46,249 bases of DNA. It comes from Candidatus Micrarchaeota archaeon CG1_02_47_40. Lineage in GTDB: Archaea; Micrarchaeota; Micrarchaeia; Anstonellales; CG1-02-47-40. Shown in pieces: positions 40,794 through 46,249 of the stretch (position 1 is the stretch's first letter; every line of letters begins with the position of its first letter). The notes beneath the pieces were generated by a model. It did no database searches. It was not told the origin of the DNA and was given only the letters and a program-made list of their open reading frames with translations. The stretch is from positions 1 through 46,249 of the forward strand of contig MNVE01000015.1 in assembly GCA_001871475.1 (NCBI GenBank), in the 5' to 3' direction. The translations under genes were made by a program, and so were the position numbers.

Positions 40794-41372
40794 CTACATC
40801 CTCAAAAAATGCTCGTGGAATTTCGTTTCCCCGTTTATTTCAGGGTGAAAAGTAATCGCCAAAAAAGATTTTCCCTCTACTCTCTCCTCAACCGCAACCG
40901 GCTTTCCTGCAAATTCCGCTAAAACCTTCGCATCCCCCCAAACTCTTTCTATTACGGGCGCGCGTATGAATACCGCCTTCAGCCTGCCAATTCCACTCTC
41001 TATCTCTGCCTCAAAAGATTCCGTCTGCGGACCATAGGCATTCCTTGAAACTTCAATATCCACAAGCCCAAGGAATTTCTGCCCTTCCTCCGCTCCCCTC
41101 ACCTTTTTCGCAAGCATTATTGCCCCTGCGCAGGTGCCAAATATTTTCCTTATCTTCTTCACTTCCTCAAACATTCCCTCTCTTTCCATGAGCAGGCTTA
41201 ATGTTGTGCTTTCCCCTCCGGGAATGATTAAGGCATCAAGGGAGGAAAGCTCTCGGCACGTTCTGACTTCAACCACGTCAATTTCAATTCCGCTTTCCTG
41301 TGCAGCCTTCTTCAGCACGCTAACATGCTCCGAAACATCTCCCTGCAAGGCAAGAACTCCCACTTTCTGCAT
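40794..41372 (-). CDS. pdxT: Pyridoxal 5'-phosphate synthase glutaminase subunit PdxT
   Basis: 192-aa class I glutamine amidotransferase that supplies ammonia to PdxS for PLP synthesis. GVLALQGDVSEH at the N-terminus, PGGESTT (oxyanion region), nucleophile Cys in FGTCAGAIML and the HPE triad residues in TFHPEI are all present. pdxS is not in the window. Standard length. Confidence 0.96.
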   Translation of the reverse strand: MQKVGVLALQGDVSEHVSVLKKAAQESGIEIDVVEVRTCRELSSLDALIIPGGESTTLSLLMEREGMFEEVKKIRKIFGTCAGAIMLAKKVRGAEEGQKFLGLVDIEVSRNAYGPQTESFEAEIESGIGRLKAVFIRAPVIERVWGDAKVLAEFAGKPVAVEERVEGKSFLAITFHPEINGETKFHEHFLRM

Positions 41373-41420
41373 ATAGTATATTCTGCAACAAGAAGTTTAA
41401 AGCCGTTTTCTGCCTGCGTT

Positions 41421-41699
41421 TTACGTTATCATTTTCACATCTTTCGTTATGTAAGGCTTCAGCAGAGGGCTTATTGACCTAAAAGTCACCAAATCAACCT
41501 GCCGCCTTATGCTTGCCTCAATTTCGGTTTTCATTCCTGCCATGTCAAAAAGAGTGAATTTATCCGGCGGCTCTATCAGTATATCTACGTCGCTTTTTTC
41601 CCTCTCTTCCCCCCTTGCAAAACTGCCGAAAAGCGCCGCCTTCTTTACATTATGCCTCTTCAGCACAGCCTGGATTTTCCCCACGATTTTCTTGTCCAT
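41421..41699 (-). CDS. MNT-type nucleotidyltransferase (orphan)
   Basis: 92 aa. ALFGSFARGEEREKSDVDILIE is the minimal nucleotidyltransferase signature G-S-x9-D-x-D. Such MNT proteins usually pair with a HEPN toxin, which they AMPylate as antitoxin. No HEPN gene is adjacent; the only HEPN-like protein in the window (30320-30880) is 11 kb away. Shares a TATA element with the subtilase. Confidence 0.83.
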   Translation of the reverse strand: MDKKIVGKIQAVLKRHNVKKAALFGSFARGEEREKSDVDILIEPPDKFTLFDMAGMKTEIEASIRRQVDLVTFRSISPLLKPYITKDVKMIT

Positions 41700-41722
41700 G
41701 GGTTGTTTTAGCCCTCTTATCT

Positions 41723-41734
41723 AATTTAAATATT
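41723..41734. promoter_or_regulatory. Shared TATA element between MNT and subtilase genes
   Basis: AATTTAAATATT is nearly palindromic, about 21 nt before the subtilase ATG and 30 nt before the MNT ATG. Confidence 0.55.
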
Positions 41735-41749
41735 CCCTTCATTATACTG

Positions 41750-44700
41750 ATGATGAAATACCCTTTTTTGGCGCAATTTTTCCTTCTCGCCCTTTCCCTT
41801 CTCCTATTCGGCTCTGTTTTTTCGCAGACGGAATTCTCAAAGGTGGAGGGGCAGGCTCTCGGCGTGCTGAAGGATGAGGGAAAGGTGAGGGTAATAGTCT
41901 TCCTCAAAGACGAAGCCCCAATCTCCAATATAATAAAGGCGCAGGGGCTGGGGGCGCAGGCTGTAGAGGAAAAAAAGAGAGAATATGAAGCGCAGGAAGA
42001 TTCCGTAATTTCGCAGGTTGAAGATTTCACTCCAAAGGCAAAATACCACTACTTCAACGGGTTTGCAGGAGAAGTTAGTGAAAGGCAGCTGGAACAACTG
42101 CAGACCAACCCCAACGTGGAGCGCATCATCTACGACCATCCGGTTCATGCGATGCTTCCACAAGCTCTTCCTCTCCAAAATGTCACTCCTTCATACGGGC
42201 TTTTCATAAACGGGCAGAACATAACCGGAAGGGGGCAGTCTGTCTGCGTGCTTGACACGGGAATTGCATATGGCCATGAGAGTTTCGGGGACTGCACCGC
42301 AGACCAGTTTTTTGCCGGGAACTGCGACAAGATTCCAGGAGGATGGAATTTCATAAACAGCACAAACGACCCGAGAGATGACCACTCGCACGGTTCCCAC
42401 GTTGCCGGAATAGTGGCGGCAAACGGCTCAATAAGAGGAGCAGCGCCTGACGCAAAAATAGTGGCCATGAAGGTGCTTGACTCGAACGGGGTTGGCTATC
42501 TATCAACGGTTGCCCTTGCCGCCGAGAGATGCCTTGACAACAAAACGGTTTTCAACATCTCCGTAATTTCCATGAGTCTCGGGGATGGGGAGGAATATAC
42601 TGAAGCAACATGCCCCGGCAACTATTCTTCTGTGTTTGCCTCTGCCAAGAATTCCGGAATAACGCTGTTTGCTGCAAGCGGGAACGAGAAACACGTCAAC
42701 GGAATTTCGTCCCCTGCCTGCGATCCTTCCGTTATTTCAGTAGGCGCTGTTTATGATGCTGATGTCGGAGGCATAGGCTGGTCTACTCCATGCACCGATT
42801 CAACAACCGCCGCAGACCAGATAACGTGCTTCTCAAACACAGGTCCTAATCTTGATTTGCTTGCTACTGGAGCGATGATTACTTCAGTCGATTACAACGG
42901 AACTTCAAAAATACTGGGCGGAACCTCTATGGCAGCTCCCATGGCGGCAGGCGCAGCCGCCCTCCTAAAGCAGTTCCTGCAGCTGCAGGGAGGGAATGCA
43001 ACACCCGCCGACATAGAAGCCGCCCTTGAGAACAGCGGAAAAAATATTACAGATTCAAACATCACAGTTTCCCGCAGCGGCACGTTCCCGAGAATAAGCG
43101 TTTATGAAGCGTTGATTTACGCTGATGATGAAAAGCCCAAGCCCGTTTTTGTTTCTCCGACTCCAGCCGAGAACACAACACTAAACGTTTCCTATATTTT
43201 CATAAACATTTCAATAAACGAAAACATCTCCTCTGCTCTTTTGGAATGGAACGGAACAAACGAAACTTTAACCAACTCAACAGACACAAGAAATTTCTAC
43301 GCATACAAAAACATGACACCCCTCGCTTTGGGAAGTTATTCTTACAAAGCATACGCGATAGATATAAACAATAATCCAAATTGCACGGAATTACGAAACA
43401 TAACAATCGCCGACCCCTATCCCCAAATATCTTTCTCCGGTTTGACTCCTCAAAACAACTCCGCCATAAATACCTCTTCAATAGAAATCAACGCAACTAT
43501 AACTGCCGGCACACCAAGCAACGTATCGCTGGAATGGAATCTTTCCGAAAACATTACGATGAATGGAATGCACCCATTTTTCGGATACAATAAAACAATC
43601 ATTTACGGTGATGGCAATTACACCTACAAAATTTATGCAAATTCAAGCATAGACGGCTTGTGGAACGTTTCAGGCACGAGAAATGTCCGCATAGACACAA
43701 TACTCCCGGTCCCCTCATTCTCCGACAGAACTCCTTCCAACCAGTCCATCACCTCAAACACCTCCCTCATAATAAACATCTCCTCCTCCGAAACCCTTGC
43801 AAACTCAACTCTTTACTGGAATGGAACAAACTACTCAATGCAGAATCTGACCGGAGATAAATGGTTTTACAACGTTTCAAACCTTTCCGACGGGAATTAC
43901 ACCTACTATGCAACCGTGCGCGATTTTGCGAACAACTCAAACAGCACGGAAGCAAGATACGTCTACATCCAGTTCTTCGACTTGAGCATCTCTTTCATCT
44001 CTCCAACCCTTCCAAACGCCTCAAACACCTCCCAAAACTCGCTCATCATCAATTTCACGCTTACCGGACTTGCAAACAACATAACATTGGAATGGAATTA
44101 CACAACAAACGAGAGCGTGGAAACGGGAAACGGTTCCTACTACAAAAACAAATCCGATTTAACCGACGGAAATTACACCTACCGCATTTTGGCAAACCAT
44201 ACCGCAAGAGGAGGCTGGAATTACTCCGAAACAAGGCTCGTGCGCATCGACACCCTTTACCCGAACGGAAGCTTTTCCGAGGGCTCGCTTGCAAACGGAA
44301 CCATGCAAAATTCAACATCGGCTATTATAAACATCACTTCTTCCGAATCCCTCGCAAATGCAACCCTGAACTGGAACGGCACGCATTACTTAATGTATGG
44401 AAACGGAACGGAGTGGCATCTGAACAGGACAGGTTTGTCTGATGGAAACTATTCTTATTTTGCATACATAACGGACTTGGTGAATAATACAAACATCACG
44501 GAAACGAGAGCGCTTTACATAGATGCCACTACTCCTTCAATTTACGCCCTTCTCATCTACAACATCACAAACGAGAGTGCCACAGTTTATTTCAACGCAA
44601 GCGAGAACGTGAATGCAACCAGCTATTACGGCTTTTCAACCGGTGCAATGCTCAACACCTCCAACTCCACTTCCTTTTCAATCTCAAAAAACATTTCCCT

Positions 44701-46201
44701 TCTCTCCCTGCTTCCCGCCTCCGCTTATTACACAAAGCTCAAGGTTTGCGACTGGGCTTACAACTGTATTTACTCCTCAAATTACTCATTCACCACCTCG
44801 CAAATAGAGCAATTCAATCTTTCCGCCAATTCATCCTATCAAATAAACGCGACAAGTGCAAATGCCACCATCACTATTTCCGCCATAAACGCCTCAAGCT
44901 GGTCGCTCAACATTTCCACCTCGCAGACCTCGCAGAACAATTTCTCAATCGGCGGCATGAATGAAACTGGAGTGCAAAAATTCATTTACATAAACGCAAG
45001 CTCAAACGTTTCAGAGGCGCCCTTTTCCGCCCTATTATATATCTATTATAATGAAACAGAAATTTCCGCGCTCGGCATAAATGAAAGCACCATGCGCCTC
45101 TTCAAATTCAACTCTTCAAACTCCTCCTGGGTGAAATACGACTCTCCAAGGGGCGGAGTGAATACTGATTCAAATTACGTGTGGGCGAACACCACCTCCT
45201 TTTCCGAATGGAGCGCAGGAGGAAAACTGCTTAATGGCAATTCCTGCACATTAAACGCAAGCTGTTCCAGCGGATTCTGCAACCAGAGCACATTCCTCTG
45301 CGGTCCAGTGCCGGTGAATGTTGAAACCACAACGCAGACGGCCTCCACAGCCTCAACTTCAAGCTCTTCAACCTCTTCTTCCGGCGGAGGCGCACCTGCA
45401 GGCGGAGGCTCCTCATCCTCCTCGCTTTCCCTTGGAGTAAGTTCAGGGAAGAAAAGTTACTACTTCACCCGCAAAAACACCGTCTTTTCCGATTTGAAAA
45501 TCACCAAAATAACCATATTCCTGAAAAACAACGACACCAAAGCCATAGAAGACTTCGAATACCGCGAGGAAATACCCTCTTCCGCCGCAAATTCCTCCGA
45601 AAGCGTCATTTTTGCCCTTTCACCTGACAGGACAGAAGAAGGGAGCATAATCGGAGTCTGGAAATTCTCACACCTCCTTCCCGGCGAATCAATAGAAATA
45701 AATTACAACCTCTCGGGCAAAATATACAAGATAACCAACTTCAACTCAAGCATAACCCTTCTTGGGGAAAAAGAAAGCAAAAACATCTTCCTACTCGCAC
45801 CCAAAAACGCATCAATAAACGAAACCACAACTCTGCGCGCAACACTCTTTGGCATTTCTCCCGCAGCAGCAATTCCCATAACCCTCATCTCCCCGCTCGG
45901 GCGCGAGAAAACGTTTTACACGGATGAAAAAGGCGAAGCCTCTTTCGTGGCGGAATATTACGGAGAGTACAAAGCAACCGCAGCAGGCGCAAATGCAGTT
46001 GCCACAATAAGAATACTTTTGCCGCAAGCGCCGCAAGCCGAACCGCAAAAAGAAATAACGCCGCAGTTGCCGCCCGCCCAACCGGCACCCCAAGAAGAAG
46101 AACAACAGGAGGGCACTTTCGCTCCCGCCCTTATTCTCTTTTCTTTGCTTACAGCAGCGTTTATAATGTATTTATTGAAAAAGAAGAAAGAGAAGAGATG
46201 A
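41750..46201 (+). CDS. Membrane-anchored subtilisin-like serine protease with Ig-like repeats
   Basis: 1,483-aa exported S8 protease. Signal peptide (FFLLALSLLLFGSVFS), inhibitor-I9-like propeptide (VRVIVFLKDEAP to VERIIYDHPV), then the catalytic domain with D169 (VLDTGI), H214 (HGSHVAG) and S393 (GTSMAAP). From about residue 465 follow roughly five Ig-like repeats of about 95 residues, marked by S/T-x-L-x-W-N-G-T and DGNYTY motifs, very rich in N-x-S/T sequons. Then a Cys knot-like CTLNASCSSGFC, a Thr/Ser/Gly linker, a second beta domain, a Pro/Gln-rich stretch and a C-terminal TM plus KKKKEKR tail. This is a surface protease-adhesin layout; partner or prey is unknown. ATG 41753 is an alternative start. 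Confidence 0.9.
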   Translation: MMKYPFLAQFFLLALSLLLFGSVFSQTEFSKVEGQALGVLKDEGKVRVIVFLKDEAPISNIIKAQGLGAQAVEEKKREYEAQEDSVISQVEDFTPKAKYHYFNGFAGEVSERQLEQLQTNPNVERIIYDHPVHAMLPQALPLQNVTPSYGLFINGQNITGRGQSVCVLDTGIAYGHESFGDCTADQFFAGNCDKIPGGWNFINSTNDPRDDHSHGSHVAGIVAANGSIRGAAPDAKIVAMKVLDSNGVGYLSTVALAAERCLDNKTVFNISVISMSLGDGEEYTEATCPGNYSSVFASAKNSGITLFAASGNEKHVNGISSPACDPSVISVGAVYDADVGGIGWSTPCTDSTTAADQITCFSNTGPNLDLLATGAMITSVDYNGTSKILGGTSMAAPMAAGAAALLKQFLQLQGGNATPADIEAALENSGKNITDSNITVSRSGTFPRISVYEALIYADDEKPKPVFVSPTPAENTTLNVSYIFINISINENISSALLEWNGTNETLTNSTDTRNFYAYKNMTPLALGSYSYKAYAIDINNNPNCTELRNITIADPYPQISFSGLTPQNNSAINTSSIEINATITAGTPSNVSLEWNLSENITMNGMHPFFGYNKTIIYGDGNYTYKIYANSSIDGLWNVSGTRNVRIDTILPVPSFSDRTPSNQSITSNTSLIINISSSETLANSTLYWNGTNYSMQNLTGDKWFYNVSNLSDGNYTYYATVRDFANNSNSTEARYVYIQFFDLSISFISPTLPNASNTSQNSLIINFTLTGLANNITLEWNYTTNESVETGNGSYYKNKSDLTDGNYTYRILANHTARGGWNYSETRLVRIDTLYPNGSFSEGSLANGTMQNSTSAIINITSSESLANATLNWNGTHYLMYGNGTEWHLNRTGLSDGNYSYFAYITDLVNNTNITETRALYIDATTPSIYALLIYNITNESATVYFNASENVNATSYYGFSTGAMLNTSNSTSFSISKNISLLSLLPASAYYTKLKVCDWAYNCIYSSNYSFTTSQIEQFNLSANSSYQINATSANATITISAINASSWSLNISTSQTSQNNFSIGGMNETGVQKFIYINASSNVSEAPFSALLYIYYNETEISALGINESTMRLFKFNSSNSSWVKYDSPRGGVNTDSNYVWANTTSFSEWSAGGKLLNGNSCTLNASCSSGFCNQSTFLCGPVPVNVETTTQTASTASTSSSSTSSSGGGAPAGGGSSSSSLSLGVSSGKKSYYFTRKNTVFSDLKITKITIFLKNNDTKAIEDFEYREEIPSSAANSSESVIFALSPDRTEEGSIIGVWKFSHLLPGESIEINYNLSGKIYKITNFNSSITLLGEKESKNIFLLAPKNASINETTTLRATLFGISPAAAIPITLISPLGREKTFYTDEKGEASFVAEYYGEYKATAAGANAVATIRILLPQAPQAEPQKEITPQLPPAQPAPQEEEQQEGTFAPALILFSLLTAAFIMYLLKKKKEKR

Positions 46202-46249
46202 GCAAGAAGAAAAGAGAGAGATGAAAAAGAAGAAAGAGAAGAGATGAGC
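46177..46249 (+). repeat. 27-bp direct repeat at the window end
   Basis: GAAAAAGAAGAAAGAGAAG + AGATGAGC occurs exactly at 46177-46203 and 46223-46249, 46 bp apart. The first copy contains the subtilase stop (TGA 46199-46201); the second ends exactly at the last base of the window. Confidence 0.9.

Noticed and set aside
43861-44442. 193-codon frame overlapping the subtilase repeats in another phase
   Set aside because: A shadow of the Asn/Thr-rich repeats; the main frame keeps catalytic and repeat motifs throughout.
43140-44530. Periodic repeats considered as a CRISPR array
   Set aside because: Period is near 280-300 nt, repeats are diverged and encode Ig-like protein domains; no short identical repeats with unique spacers.

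Overview
The window is archaeal. Promoters are TATA boxes about 25-30 nt upstream of starts, several genes look leaderless, tRNAs carry introns, and the housekeeping genes are archaeal types: an archaeal/eukaryotic LeuRS, diphthine-ammonia ligase, Trm5, separate SecF and SecD, FtsZ and PdxT. Compact operons, a large secreted/membrane protein load, an SdpI-family protein and heavily disrupted tRNA genes suggest a small-genome DPANN-like lineage (Micrarchaeota/Diapherotrites-like). That placement is inference; no rRNA is present to prove it.

Layout. 1-2.5 kb: tail of an upstream gene, a terminator, then two tandem ftsZ paralogs in one operon. 2.5-5.1 kb: small accessory genes (nucleotidyltransferase plus 54-aa partner, membrane protein, orphan HicB, ankyrin protein), a tRNA-Ala with a T-loop intron, and dph6. 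5.1-12.7 kb: a seven-gene minus-strand operon with six paralogous polytopic membrane proteins sharing a diagnostic motif, one single-pass protein and a 32-aa coupling ORF. leuS lies divergently next to it. 15.6-22.4 kb: a 1,523-aa signal-peptide/TM protein and a 728-aa lipoprotein with a lysozyme-like C-terminus. These probably belong with the membrane operon as one cell-envelope machine whose organisation recalls type IV secretion (several VirB6/TrbL-like proteins, a VirB8-like topology, a VirB1-like hydrolase). 22.4-28.3 kb: trm5, membrane and secreted proteins, SdpI, tRNA-Leu with a T-loop intron, secF-secD.

28.3-32.6 kb is an AT-rich, probably transferred defence island: a fused nuclease-methyltransferase, a HEPN-like protein and a two-domain specificity subunit (BcgI-like architecture), followed by an orphan ribbon-helix-helix antitoxin with a duplicated gene tail. 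32.7-38.1 kb: nitroreductase, MgtA-type P-ATPase, tRNA-Asn with two introns (one about 125 nt in the T loop), and a DEAD-box helicase with an RG-rich tail and a structured upstream element with mutually exclusive stems. 38.2-41.7 kb: a lipoprotein, a MagIII-like glycosylase, a 45-aa Cys-rich protein, an AbiE toxin-antitoxin pair with a palindromic operator, pdxT and an MNT nucleotidyltransferase. 41.75-46.2 kb: a 1,483-aa membrane-anchored subtilase with Ig-like repeats. The window ends inside a 27-bp direct repeat.

The two strongest unusual signals are (i) three of three tRNA genes interrupted in the T loop, with Ala and Leu sharing the same half-BHB geometry, and (ii) the six-paralog membrane operon with its giant and hydrolase-like companions.
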